Shown here: one piece after another, positions 1 to 10,262 of the stretch
Numbering within the stretch: position 1 is the stretch's first letter
Layout: every line of letters begins with the position of its first letter
NCBI GenBank assembly: GCA_014529385.2
Contig: CM043967.1
Coordinates: 85,382,778 to 85,446,777, forward strand
Origin: Adiantum capillus-veneris
Lineage: Eukaryota > Streptophyta > Polypodiopsida > Polypodiales > Pteridaceae
Length of the DNA stretch: 64,000 nucleotides
Direction: 5' to 3'
Position numbers and translations under genes: made by a program
The notes under the pieces: model-generated
Database searches by the model: none
Seen by the model: only the letters and a program-made list of their open reading frames with translations
What the model was told of the DNA's origin: nothing

Positions 1-1872
1 ACTCCATATGAAGCATGGCATGATAGAAAACCTTCTATTGAGCACATGCGTGTTTTTGGCTGTTTGGCATATGCTTTGGTGCCACAAGTGCAGCGCAGAA
101 AATTGGATGATAAGGCTGTCAAATGTATTTTTGTTGGTTATAGTGCTGAAAGCAAAGGTTACAGGTTGTATCATCCGCAAACAAAACGTATTCTGGTTTC
201 ACGGGATGTAGTGTTTGTGGAAGACTCTGTTCAGCCCTTGCTGTCATGTACTAGAGACAGTAATGTAAGCTCACAGGACATTTATGACACTTTGTTGCCT
301 CTTTTCAGTGGTGGAAATACGAATGTAAGTTCCAATGAGGCAAATGTACAGCCTATGGGGGTTTCTGAAAATGTTTTAGAATAGCCTATTACTGATGCAG
401 ATGTACATGATGTACTTGATGAGGAAAGGGCTGAAAATGAGCAGGCTAGAGGTATGCCAAAATGGCTGGTGCACACTTTGCGTGACAGTAAATTGGATGC
501 ACCTTTATCTAGTCGTACTCCTTCAGGCTCTCGCCATGCATCTTATGCATCAGATTGTTATGCTTTGGCTGTGTCTAGTTTACATGATGTTGAGGAGCCT
601 CTGTCTTCTGATGAAGCACAGAATTCAGAAAATTGGATTGCTGCCATGAAATCAGAATATGATGCACTTATAGAGAATGACACATGGACTTTATGTGATT
701 TACCTCCTGGCAAAAAGGCCATTGGTACGAAATGGGTTTACAAGTTGAAACGCAAGCCGGATGGTGAGATCGATCGCCATAAGGCTCGACTTGTTGCAAA
801 GGGTTATGCACAACAAAAAGGCATAGATTATGAAGAGACTTTTGCTCCCACTTGTCGTATGACTACTGTGCGTTTTCTATGTGCATTGGCAGCTCATTTT
901 GGTTGGGATGTACATCAATCAGACATTGTTACTGCTTTCTTGAATGGTGACATATTTGAGGAAGTTTATGTAACGCAGCCTCGCGGTTTTGTCATAAAAG
1001 GACAAGAGGACAAAGTGTGCAAATGTAAGAAGGCTTTGTATGGGTTGAAGCAATCTCCTCGTGCTTGGTATGAGAAAGCTGACACTCATTTGGTTAAACG
1101 AGGCTTTCGTAACAGTCCAACAGAAAGCACATTGTATGTAAAGCGTGAGGATGATGTATTTCTCATTGTGGTTCTTTATGTTGATGATTTGCTGATCACT
1201 GGACCAAATGAGAGACATATTGCTGAATTTAAGGCTGATTTGAATGCTACTTTCAAGATGAAAGATTTGGGGCTGTTGCATCATTACTTGGGTATACAGT
1301 TTAAACAGTGTGATGGTGGTATTGCCTTGTGTCAGAAAAGTTACATAGAGACATTGCTATGTAAGTTTGGACTTGAGGATTGCAAACCTATTGCCACTCC
1401 CATGGAAACAGGTTTGAAGTTGAGTCTACATGATGCTGGCGATCCTGCTGATGTCACTCTTTACCAAACTGCTGTTGGCTGCCTCATTTATGTATGCAAC
1501 ACGAGGCCAGATATGCAGTTTGCAGTCTCGCAGGTCAGCAGATTTATGCATAGCCCAGGGTCTAAGCATTGGCAGGCTGTCAAGAGGATTTTCCGCTACC
1601 TTAGTGGCACTTTACATCTTGGCTTGTTTTATCCCAAGGGGGGATCATTGCCGCCAGACTTACATGCTTTTTCGGACTCAGATTGGGCTGGTTGTTTTGA
1701 CACGCGAGTGTCCACAAGTGGTTTTTGTTTCATGCTTGGCAGTTCATGTATATCATGGTTGAGCAAGAAGCAACCTACTGTGGCCACTTCGAGTTGTGAG
1801 GCTGAGTACAGGGCAGTCTTCACAGCTACGGTTGAGTGTGTATGGCTCAGACACCTTATGGCTGACTTGGGT
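1..1872 (+). pseudogene. copia-A copy 1, 3' part of polyprotein (integrase C-terminus, RT, partial RNase H)
   Basis: The reading frame through position 46 matches copy 2 from the integrase C-terminal part onward. It includes the reverse transcriptase box YVDDLL (about 1177-1194) and the first RNase H aspartates (DSDWAG, about 1675-1692). A TAG stop at 382-384 replaces the CAG glutamine codon of copy 2. The frame reopens and runs through the break at 1872 into unrelated leader sequence, so the last 80 or so codons of the open frame (to 2124) are junk. The RNase H C-terminal part, with the TDSQSAL motif, is absent. No functional product is expected. The very high identity to copy 2 indicates recent duplication or gene conversion. 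Confidence 0.93.
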
Positions 1873-2116
1873 TTCCATTGCACACTAAGTAACACACTCG
1901 CTCAGAATTTTGATTTGGGCTCATTTCGGCCTCCGTTTCCACTACGGGCAGTACTGCACAGGCTATTTCGTCATTTTGTGCAGATTTTCTGTCAGTGCCG
2001 TTTTCTGCATAACAGGTGCCTTATAGTCTTCTACGGTTTGTGCTATATAGCACAAGTTGTTCCCGCTCCATTTCTCCTATTTTCGGGCAGTTTTCACATC
2101 AGGTGCAGCATTTACC
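1873..2116 (+). other. junction: LTR scrap plus copia-A leader
   Basis: The first bases after copy 1 (TTCCATTGCACACTAAG and about 10 more) match the LTR interior at about 6606-6632. From about 1905 the sequence matches instead the leader of the copia-A half-copy at 43736-44020 (read on the minus strand), up to the gag start. The rest of the LTR and the primer binding site are missing, so copy 2 has no usable 5' LTR or primer site in this window. Confidence 0.8.
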
Positions 2117-5100
2117 ATGGCTGACAACAACAACACAGATGTATTCAAGATGTTTGCTGCTGAGGACAGGTTGGATGGGGACAACTACCCTATGTGGGCT
2201 TATATGATGCAACATGTTCTTGTGTCAAAAGGTGTCTGGAACATTGTGCAGGGCATTGATGTACGTCCTGGTTCTGAAGATGTAGGCGATGTTGAGGATG
2301 TTGCAGGTCTTGCTGCAAGGATTGCAGCTGTTAGAGTTGTTTTGCCTACAGCAGAACAAGCTCGTTGGGATGTTAAGGATGCGCAGGCTCATGCATTGAT
2401 TGCGTTGTCTGTGAAGCGCACCATTATTCCTCACATCCGTTCAGCAAAATCTGCAAAACAGGCTTGGGATATTCTAGCAAGTCTTTATGCAAGCCGCAAT
2501 GAGGCTAAAATTGCTTTGCTGCGTAAAGAGCTAGAGTCGAAGATTATGCATGAGGAAGATGATATGGACACTTTCCTTGCTAGTGTCAAGGATATCAATG
2601 AGCAACTCATTTCTGCAGGTGAAGTCATTTCTGACAGTTCCCTTGTGCAGACTGTTCTTGATGCCTTACCAGATTCCTACCAGACTTTTGCTAGTACTTG
2701 GAGACTGATGACCCAAGGAAATCCTGAAGTTGTCAAGTTTGATGCATTATGCACATTGCTGTTGCAAGAGTCACTTTCTAGAAAAAACAGGACTAGGCAG
2801 CGTGCAGTTGAACAGGCTTTTATTGCTTCTCAAAGAAAGGGTGGTAACAGTAATGCAGCCACTTCTTATGGTTCTGCTGCGAGTGGCAAAAATTCTGTTC
2901 CTAATGCTTCTGCTGGCAGCACTTCGTCTGGCAATTCTGGTGATAAGGGCAAAAAGAAGATGCGTTGCCATTATTGTAAAGCCAATGATCACTTGATCAA
3001 GTCGTGTCCTAAGTTGAAGGCCAAAGAGGCTAAGAAGAAAGAGGGTGGTTCCACTGCAAATGCTGGTTCCACTACAAATGCAGCCATTGTTGAGTCTTCT
3101 GTGAAAGGAGATTGTGATGCTGATGTTGATGCAGAATGGGCTTTTAGCGCAGAGTGCACTTACAATCCTGCTGTCCATGATGCATGCTTGTCAGTTGCTG
3201 CAGATTCACATGTGTGGTATTTCGACAGTGGTGCTACAAAGCACATTACCTCACATCGTGAATTGTTTACCTCTCTCGAGTCTGTCCCTCATGGGAATTC
3301 AGTCACTTGTGCCAACAACGCCTCTTATCCAGTTCAGGGAGTTGGAAAGATTGTGCTCACTGCTGCTAATGGCAGTTCCTTCACACTTGTTGATGCACTT
3401 TATGTACCTGGGATCAAGAAAAATCTATTGTCTGTATCCGCACTTGCTAGACTTGGACTTGTAGTCAAATTTGTGGATGACAGATGTATTGTTCATGATC
3501 TCAGTTTTGGTGATGAAATTGTTGCATCTGGGCTTTTGTGCCGTGGGCTGTATAAGCTCACTTTGTATGACAAGTGTGGACAAAATTTTGCAAATGCTGT
3601 TGCATATTCAAGGGCTATTTCAGATGCAAAACTTTGGCATGCACGTTTTGGTCATCTGAATTTTGCCAGTTTGCTGCGTTTGCAGAAATCTGATATGGTT
3701 GCTTCTTTGCCGCCTCTTGAAGCACCTATCAAACATGTTTGTGAAGGCTGTATTCTGGGTAAAATGCAGCGTTCTAAGTTTCCAAAGGATGGTTCAGTTA
3801 GGGCCACATGCAGGTTGCAGCTTGTGCATAGTCACGTTTGTGGGCCCATGCAAACTCCGTCCTTGGGCAATTACCTGTACTTCGTGACTTTCATTGATGA
3901 TTACTCCAGGCATGCGTGGGTATTTCCGCTTAAAGCGAAGTCCGAAGTTTTTATGTGCTTCAAACAATTTTTGGCTATGGCTGAAAATGTCTCAAAATGT
4001 ACTATGGGCACCCTCCGTTCCGATCGAGGGGGGGAGTATATGTCTCATGAATTTAATGCATTTCTGGCTAGTCGTGGGATAAAACACCAATGTACAGTGC
4101 CTTATACACCTCAGCAAAATGGTGTTGCTGAGAGGAAAAACAGGTCACTAACGGAAATGGCACGATGTATGGTCAAAAGTCAAGCTTTGCCGCATTCTTT
4201 TTGGCTTGAGGCCATCATGTGTGCCACTTATGTACTTAACAGGTGTCCTACGAAAGCTTTGCAGTCTATTACTCCATATGAAGCATGGCATGATAGAAAA
4301 CCTTCTATTGAGCACATGCGTGTTTTTGGCTGTTTGGCATATGCTTTGGTGCCACAAGTGCAGCGCAGAAAATTGGATGATAAGGCTGTCAAATGTATTT
4401 TTGTTGGTTATAGTGCTGAAAGCAAAGGTTACAGGTTGTATCATCCGCAAACAAAACGTATTTTGGTTTCACGGGATGTAGTGTTTGTGGAAGATTCTGT
4501 TCAACCCTTGCTGTCATGTACTAGAGACAGTAATGTAAGCTCACAGGACATTTATGACACTTTGTTGCCTCTTTTCAGTGGTGGAAATACGAATGTAAGT
4601 TCCAATGAGGCAAATGTACAGCCTATGGGGGTTTCTGAAAATGTTTTAGAACAGCCTATTACTGATGCAGATGTACATGATGTACTTGATGAGGAAAGGG
4701 CTGAAAATGAGCAGGCTAGAGGTATGCCAAAATGGCTGGTGCACACTTTGCGTGACAGTAAATTGGATGCACCTTTATCTAGTCGTACTCGTTCAGGCTC
4801 TCGCCATGCATCTTATGCATCAGATTGTTATGCTTTGGCTGTGTCTAGTTTACATGATGTTGAGGAGCCTCTGTCCTTTGATGAAGCACAGAATTCAGAA
4901 AATTGGATTGCTGCCATGAAATCAGAATATGATGCACTTATAGAGAATGACACATGGACTTTATGTGATTTGCCTCCTGGCAAAAAGGCCATTGGTACGA
5001 AGTGGGTTTACAAGTTGAAACGCAAGCCGGATGGTGAAATCGATCGCCATAAGGCTCGACTTGTTGCAAAGGGTTATGCACAACAAAAAGGCATAGATTA

Positions 5101-6403
5101 TGAAGAGACTTTTGCTCCCACTTGTCGTATGACTACTGTGCGTTTTCTATGTGCATTGGCAGCTCATTTTGGTTGGGATGTACATCAATCAGACATTGTT
5201 ACTGCTTTCTTGAATGGTGACATATTTGAGGAAGTTTATGTAACGCAGCCTCGCGGTTTTGTCATAAAAGGACAAGAGGACAAAGTGTGCAAATGTAAGA
5301 AGGCTTTGTATGGGTTGAAGCAATCTCCTCGTGCTTGGTATGAGAAAGCTGACACTCATTTGGTTAAACGAGGCTTTCGTAACAGTCCAACAGAAAGCAC
5401 ATTGTATGTAAAGCGTGAGGATGATGTATTTCTCATTGTGGTTCTTTATGTTGATGATTTGCTGATCACTGGACCAAATGAGAGACATATTGCTGAATTT
5501 AAGGCTGATTTGAATGCTACTTTCAAGATGAAAGATTTGGGGCTGTTGCATCATTACTTGGGTATACAGTTTAAGCAGTGTGATGGTGGTATTGCCTTGT
5601 GTCAGAAAAGTTACATAGAGACATTGCTATGTAAGTTTGGACTTGAGGATTGCAAACCTATTGCCACTCCCATGGAAACAGGTTTGAAGTTGAGTCTACA
5701 TGATGCTGGCGATCCTGCTGATGTCACTCTTTACCAAACTGCTGTTGGCTGCCTCATTTATGTATGCAACACGAGGCCAGATATTCAGTTTGCAGTCTCG
5801 CAGGTCAGCAGATTTATGCATAGCCCAGGGTCTAAGCATTGGCAGGCTGTCAAGAGGATTTTCCGCTACCTTAGTGGCACTTTACATCTTGGCTTGTTTT
5901 ATCCCAAGGGGGGATCATTGCCGCCAGACTTACATGCTTTTTCGGACTCAGATTGGGCTGGTTGTTTTGACACGCGAGTGTCCACAAGTGGTTTTTGTTT
6001 CATGCTTGGCAGTTCATGTATATCATGGTTGAGCAAGAAGCAACCTACTGTGGCCACTTCGAGTTGTGAGGCTGAGTACAGGGCAGTCTTCACAGCTACG
6101 GTTGAGTGTGTATGGCTCAGACGCCTTATGGCTGACTTGGGTGTTGGACAGGACACTGCCAACACTATCTACACTGACAGTCAGAGCGCATTGGCAGTTG
6201 CGAGGAACCCAGTTTTTCATGCTCGCACAAAGCACATTGAGGTGCATTACCACTATGTCAGGGAGAGGCTCTCAGCAGGAGAGATCAGCTTGGCTTATGT
6301 GCCAACACAGGACAACCTTGCAGATCTTTTCACAAAGGCATTGTCTCGTGAGAAGCTTGAAGCTTTCCGCAAAGCTTTGGGCTTACTCCCCTTTGTGGAC
6401 TGA
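2117..6403 (+). CDS. copia-A copy 2 Gag-Pol polyprotein, 1428 aa, uninterrupted
   Basis: This encodes a Ty1/copia polyprotein in the order gag, protease, integrase, reverse transcriptase, RNase H. I chose the ATG at 2117 (MADNNNTD) because the half-copy near 43736 shows the same leader directly before it; the frame is open 20 codons further up only through the leader. Visible domains: gag with a DGDNYPMW motif (residues 20-30); zinc knuckle CHYCKANDHLIKSC (about 284-297); protease DSGA (370-373); integrase HHCC (HARFGHLN about 507, CEGC about 545) and core residues D636 and E672; RT YVDD (1111-1114); RNase H DSDWAG (about 1277) and TDSQSAL (about 1353). The first integrase catalytic Asp is replaced by His at residue 573 (CAC, 3833-3835) in HSHVCGPM, where the family has HSDVCGPM. 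The frame is open, but integration activity is probably lost. It also lacks a 5' LTR here. Confidence 0.95.
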   Translation: MADNNNTDVFKMFAAEDRLDGDNYPMWAYMMQHVLVSKGVWNIVQGIDVRPGSEDVGDVEDVAGLAARIAAVRVVLPTAEQARWDVKDAQAHALIALSVKRTIIPHIRSAKSAKQAWDILASLYASRNEAKIALLRKELESKIMHEEDDMDTFLASVKDINEQLISAGEVISDSSLVQTVLDALPDSYQTFASTWRLMTQGNPEVVKFDALCTLLLQESLSRKNRTRQRAVEQAFIASQRKGGNSNAATSYGSAASGKNSVPNASAGSTSSGNSGDKGKKKMRCHYCKANDHLIKSCPKLKAKEAKKKEGGSTANAGSTTNAAIVESSVKGDCDADVDAEWAFSAECTYNPAVHDACLSVAADSHVWYFDSGATKHITSHRELFTSLESVPHGNSVTCANNASYPVQGVGKIVLTAANGSSFTLVDALYVPGIKKNLLSVSALARLGLVVKFVDDRCIVHDLSFGDEIVASGLLCRGLYKLTLYDKCGQNFANAVAYSRAISDAKLWHARFGHLNFASLLRLQKSDMVASLPPLEAPIKHVCEGCILGKMQRSKFPKDGSVRATCRLQLVHSHVCGPMQTPSLGNYLYFVTFIDDYSRHAWVFPLKAKSEVFMCFKQFLAMAENVSKCTMGTLRSDRGGEYMSHEFNAFLASRGIKHQCTVPYTPQQNGVAERKNRSLTEMARCMVKSQALPHSFWLEAIMCATYVLNRCPTKALQSITPYEAWHDRKPSIEHMRVFGCLAYALVPQVQRRKLDDKAVKCIFVGYSAESKGYRLYHPQTKRILVSRDVVFVEDSVQPLLSCTRDSNVSSQDIYDTLLPLFSGGNTNVSSNEANVQPMGVSENVLEQPITDADVHDVLDEERAENEQARGMPKWLVHTLRDSKLDAPLSSRTRSGSRHASYASDCYALAVSSLHDVEEPLSFDEAQNSENWIAAMKSEYDALIENDTWTLCDLPPGKKAIGTKWVYKLKRKPDGEIDRHKARLVAKGYAQQKGIDYEETFAPTCRMTTVRFLCALAAHFGWDVHQSDIVTAFLNGDIFEEVYVTQPRGFVIKGQEDKVCKCKKALYGLKQSPRAWYEKADTHLVKRGFRNSPTESTLYVKREDDVFLIVVLYVDDLLITGPNERHIAEFKADLNATFKMKDLGLLHHYLGIQFKQCDGGIALCQKSYIETLLCKFGLEDCKPIATPMETGLKLSLHDAGDPADVTLYQTAVGCLIYVCNTRPDIQFAVSQVSRFMHSPGSKHWQAVKRIFRYLSGTLHLGLFYPKGGSLPPDLHAFSDSDWAGCFDTRVSTSGFCFMLGSSCISWLSKKQPTVATSSCEAEYRAVFTATVECVWLRRLMADLGVGQDTANTIYTDSQSALAVARNPVFHARTKHIEVHYHYVRERLSAGEISLAYVPTQDNLADLFTKALSREKLEAFRKALGLLPFVD

Positions 6404-6468
6404 TCCTGTCCTCAGGGCATGGCACTTCCCTTTACTCATGTGCCAGCTCTCGTTCACCGCATCACTCC

Positions 6469-6478
6469 AGGGGGGATT
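6469..6478 (+). promoter_or_regulatory. polypurine tract of copia-A copy 2
   Basis: The purine run AGGGGGG immediately before the LTR start (TGTTACC at 6479) is the expected plus-strand primer. The same run lies before the LTR of the other copy at 34101-34111. Confidence 0.85.
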
Positions 6479-6704
6479 TGTTACCATATACATGTGGTAG
6501 TGATGTGTGTGAACACACTAGGATTGCCGGGGCATTTTTTCCCTCTTTAGGAGGTTTTTTCCCCGTGCATTGTATATACGCCCATCACTCTAGGGCTATC
6601 TATCTTTCCATTGCACACTAAGGAATACACTCTCTATTGTGTGCCTTGAGCTTCCTTCGTCTTCTCCAAGCTGTGTGTATTTCTCTGCAACCCTAATTCC
6701 AACA
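6479..6704 (+). repeat. copia-A 3' LTR, 226 bp
   Basis: It starts TGTTACC and ends TTCCAACA, the same termini as the minus-strand LTR at 44041-44263 and close to those of the decayed LTR at 34112-34329. It holds a TATATA box at about 6573-6578. It follows a polypurine tract. It is unusually short, but all three LTRs of the family here are 218-226 bp. Confidence 0.93.
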
Positions 6705-8143
6705 AAACTAGCTATTCTTGCCTTTTTAAGTCAAAAATGCTAAAGTCTGTTCAATCTTCCTTTCACTGACCCAAATGAGATGAAATTTATCACATGCACT
6801 CAATACAACATTTAGAACATGCCTTTGGAGTCATCCTATGGTTTGGTCTCAAAATTAGGCCTTGGACACAATTTGGGTAGGATGTCTGGCACTTCTTGTC
6901 TTTTGGCTTTGATCTGTCAAAATTTGGTCAAATTTCCACATTCCGTGTGAAAATAGGGTAGAACCTACCTTCTAAACACACTGGTCAACTCAGAATTTCA
7001 AAATTTCCACCATATCACCCTGTAGACATCCTACGCATAGAATGTCTTTTTTTCTCAGAATGGACTTCTGTTTCTACCCAAGGTGCTTCTTGATGCATAT
7101 AACAAGAATATGCGATCACAGCAAATTTTGGATGTCAAAATTGCTTAAAATCACCACTTTTGGGAAAATATTTCTCTGAAAGAGTAACATCCCCTTAACT
7201 CTCAGTCTATATGTCCAAATGACATGAGCTTTGGTGTGTGTGTCCAACACAACATGCAGAATATGGGTATGATGCCAAAACCTTATTTTTGCTTCCAGAA
7301 TCACTCTCTAGACATCCTACGCGTAGGATGTCTACTGATGAAATTTGTGGCAGAATTCATCCACAGGCATCCCCAAGTCTTGAGCACTACTTTTCAAGCA
7401 TTCCTACCAGTTTTTATGCAAAATTGTGCTCAGAATCTTAAGTTTCTTGTTTTCGCGTTTTTGACACTCCGTCTTTGGTCTTTTGGGTGTCAAGAGTTGG
7501 TCAAAACTTTAGTTTCAATGTATACTTATGGTAAACCCCCCCTTCTGAACACACTGGTCACCTCAGTTTTCCCAAATTCCCTACCAAAAGTTCTTTGGGG
7601 ACATCCTACGCGTAGGATGTCTACTGTCTTAAAATGCAATTTTTTTCTGGCAGTAGTATTCCCTATGCTCTCTAGATCTCTCAGCAATAATCATAGAAAC
7701 TTTTGGACTTCAAATCAGCTTCCAAACACAATTTACCGTCTTTCCTACTTAGCATTTTCCACTTTTCTGATGAGCCTAACAGCAAATAAGACATGCATAA
7801 AGTACTCTAGATCAGAATCAAGATATCCTACTTACCCTACTCCTACTCATCAATGTGAGATGGTGATTTTGATGTCTTGGTTGCTTCCTAGCCTCACACG
7901 GACTCTCAAGTCAACCTACCACCACATCTACCACTCCAACTCCTACTCTCTACACCACAACCAACTACTACCTAATACTACCTAAGACGAAGGATCTAGG
8001 CCAGACACACGCTCCCTAGACTCCCTCTAAGACCAAAAGAGTACACCACTCTCCGATCCTATCTAAAAGAATGAATATACTCTGGCAAGCCAGAGGGACC
8101 TCTATCCTCAAGGACTAGTCTCGGTCACCTACTTAGGGCCCTC
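6705..8143. other. internal region of minus-strand element L5, degenerate palindrome-bearing repeat field
   Basis: This stretch lies between the copia-A insertion and the L5 primer site, so it is the 5' internal part of L5 read leftward. I see no coding similarity on either strand. It contains recurring blocks: ACACACTGGTCA(A/C)CTCAG near 6978 and 7548, and a 22-24 bp palindrome at about 7024, 7310 and 7600, spaced about 288 bases. The rest of L5 would lie left of the window, beyond the copia-A array. Confidence 0.55.
7024..7621. repeat. three palindromes of one design, spaced about 288 bp
   Basis: At 7310-7333 AGACATCCTACG is followed directly by its exact reverse complement. At 7600-7621 the same palindrome occurs, 22 bases long, and at 7024-7047 there is a version with a few mismatches. 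Half-sites (GTAGGATGTCTGGC) occur at about 6877-6890 and 8506-8520. The surrounding text is also loosely repeated, so these are probably degenerate tandem repeat units. Confidence 0.75.
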
Positions 8144-8163
8144 GTCCCCGACAACGACGCCAA
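8144..8163 (-). promoter_or_regulatory. primer binding site of L5, tRNA-Asp type
   Basis: On the minus strand the sequence just inside the LTR end reads TTGGCGTCGTTGTCGGGGAC. This is close to the complement of the 3' end of plant tRNA-Asp (TGGCGCCGTTGCCGGGG), the primer used by Athila-type gypsy elements. The same kind of site follows the LTRs at 11128, 30030, 47716 and 63321. Confidence 0.8.
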
Positions 8164-9229
8164 TGTTGGACGGATACGCCGTGACGGACGTCAGCATAGC
8201 GAGAACTCACCTAACATATAATGTCAATTGAGGACGAAGCTCGACCCACAGGCGCGTGGAAGCAAGCAAAGGGTGTCAACCTCTACTCGACCGACTAACG
8301 ACTACTTCCTACAGAGATATCAAATCTACATGCCATCGGTTCTATGAATGTGAGAGTCTCCTATGATGCTACCACAAGCCAAAAGCCCATTAGACGTTCT
8401 CAAAACGTTATGAAACTTGAGGGATATCCTATCAACACCAATAGGCCACTCTCCCTAAGGTCCGTGACCAAAAAAACCTACTAAATACCCTCCGTGCAGG
8501 AAACGCGTAGGATGTCTGGCCGATTTCTGCAGGTCGACGTTTTGGAAAACTAAAGTGCCTAATGTGTAGCTCTACTCGCTCTGATTGCGTGGATATGCTG
8601 AAATGCAAAAACGGACAACAGTTACTCACCGAAACTCCAAAAGTAGCTCGCGGGTGAATCTGCCAAAACACAGACAAACGCGTGTGTTATAAGCATCAAC
8701 GCGTAGCTCTCCTCGTGGGTAACACACTGCTGCTCTCCGTTTGCGATTCCGACCACCGTAGCTCCTGTAGCACACACACACACTCTCTCACTCTCTCGTA
8801 GTCTCCCAACGACACAGAAGATCAGATTTATTAGAAGTCTCTTTACAAAGCTTTAGGTTTTGGCTTATATACTAAGCCTTAGAAAACCTAATGTCCGACC
8901 AAAATGACCTTATTTGTCCCTAGGCTTCTATAGAGCTTAATTACAACACCGTGAGCTAGCTTTGCTCATCCAACAAGCATCTGTGGCCTCAATACAATTG
9001 CTGACTTAAAATATGAAGTTCCCGTAAACATTACAAAAGTGGCCGTAATGGCTCAAAATGATAATAACGGGATATTTGATGATGTCCATGAGCTTGTATC
9101 TTCACATTACAGCATCCATCTTCGTCTTCATCACTTCATCAACATCTTTATTTGGAATCTTTAGAGAATCTTTGAGGGATCTTTATGGAATCTTTGTGGA
9201 AGCGTTGTTGAAAGGTTGACCTTTCAACA
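8164..9229 (-). repeat. L5 5' LTR, about 1066 bp
   Basis: The plus-strand text starts TGTTGGACGG beside the primer site. The outer end is set at 9229 (CTTTCAACA) because homology to the G1-prime gag resumes at exactly 9230. On the minus strand it starts TGTTGAAAGG and ends GTCCAACA. A minus-strand TATATAAG lies near 8862-8869. The first 24 bases (9206-9229) form a near-perfect inverted repeat with 11-bp arms. The possible target duplication (AGCTC at 9230) cannot be tested because the other LTR is not in the window. An alternative end at 8975 (CCAACA) is less likely. Confidence 0.7.
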
Positions 9230-10262
9230 AGCTCAAATTACATTGATAATCCAGGGGAAACAACATATGATGAATCCATGGGACTCCCCAAGGGAGTCTC
9301 CATTTATGATAGGGTTGGTTGCTTGGCCTTAGCGGTATCCAAGAATCTCATAAAGCCCATCAAAGGTCGGCTAACTCCTTTGTTTTTCCTCTTCCACTGA
9401 ACAATACTATGAATGACGTCACAAACCACCATCTATTGCTACTCCTCTAGATTGATGGCACTAGATGTGGATCATACAACATCGCATGGTATGTGTAGCC
9501 AGTGTAGAGGTCAATCGGTTTTCAATTTGTAGGTCATATTCCCAATTTCCATTGAGAAATACCCCTTCGAGGGTTGGTGTGCTAGAGGTTTCCCTTGAAG
9601 TGGATGCATTATGGCTCCTTATGGTTTGACTTGTAATCACTGCTAACTCAAGAGAACTTGATTGCTTGATTTGTACAACTGCTATCATAGGGACCTTTGC
9701 CTTCATGGCTCAATGTTGTTCTACCATGTGCAAGTTTTTTATTTCCTTCTCTCTAGCACCTTGTATACAACGTCCAACTTCTTGCACTTCTGCAAGACTC
9801 CTACCATCATGTAATAGAGCTTCACAGGGTGATAGCCTTGTAGGGCCTTTAGTAAATGTAGTGTGTAGGATATCCACATGGACACTCTTTGAGAATGCAT
9901 TGTCTACATGAGATGTGAAAAGTAAATCTACCTCCCCAACCCCTTCATTTACTTCACTAGCCATAGGTTCAGAGAGAGTAGCTTCACTAATTGTTTCCAT
10001 TAAATGACAAAATACACTAGCAATGGGTTATGGTGCTAAAAATAGCACATTTTGACTTGTACTTTTGGGATTTTTGTGTACGATAGCCCTCCATCACATT
10101 GTAGCTGGAGAAAGAGTCACTAGCCGCAATGTGTGGACCTTGGATTGCACTACCTTATGTCTTGGTCAAAGACCCAAAACCTAACGTGGGTAGAAAGTGG
10201 ATACCCACATAAATTGAGGCACCATGTATTTGCTCAAGCTTTGGCACTCGTCTAGAGCATAA
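9230..10262 (-). pseudogene. G3 (left copy) gag, N-terminal half, decayed
   Basis: Minus-strand translation is clearly related to the G1-prime gag at 61540-62590. The shared core is DGRSLAEVQEV...AREKEI (about 9720-9800), followed by KAKVPM and GVFLNGNWEYDLQ (about 9540-9560). A TGA interrupts the frame at about 9708, where G1-prime has arginine codons. Upstream (10000-10262) the frame is lost but DNA similarity continues to the gag start region. L5 cuts the gene at 9230, and the remainder is outside the window or lost. No product is expected. Confidence 0.8.

Larger units (their letters stand above)
1..6704 (+). mobile_element. copia-A tandem array: truncated copy 1 fused to copy 2, with one 3' LTR
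   Basis: Bases 1-1872 repeat 4271-6142 with only about a dozen mismatches seen by eye. At 1872 copy 1 breaks off inside RNase H and is joined to about 27 bases of LTR sequence and then the leader of copy 2, whose gag starts at 2117. Copy 2 runs to a stop at 6403, a polypurine tract and an LTR ending at 6704. An internal-LTR-internal-LTR order is what recombination between LTRs of neighbouring copies produces; here the middle LTR is mostly deleted. The left end lies outside the window, so the target duplication cannot be checked. The right flank begins AAACT. Confidence 0.9.

Noticed and set aside
919-1284. 121-codon minus-strand open frame, repeated at 5189-5554
   Set aside because: Antisense shadow of the copia-A reverse transcriptase; present in both copies only because they are duplicates.
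7224-7985. 253-codon open frame on the plus strand in the L5 internal region
   Set aside because: No motif or composition of a real protein; it overlaps the degenerate palindromic repeats and runs through repeated text on the wrong strand for L5.
7024-8520. Possible CRISPR-like array from the regularly spaced palindromes
   Set aside because: Spacing is about 288 bp, the intervening text is itself repetitive, and the DNA is plant retrotransposon sequence.
8164-8975. Shorter L5 LTR ending at CCAACA (8970-8975)
   Set aside because: It would give TGTTGG...CCAACA ends, but gag homology resumes only at 9230, and the promoter-like TATA box would be just 100 bp from the LTR start.
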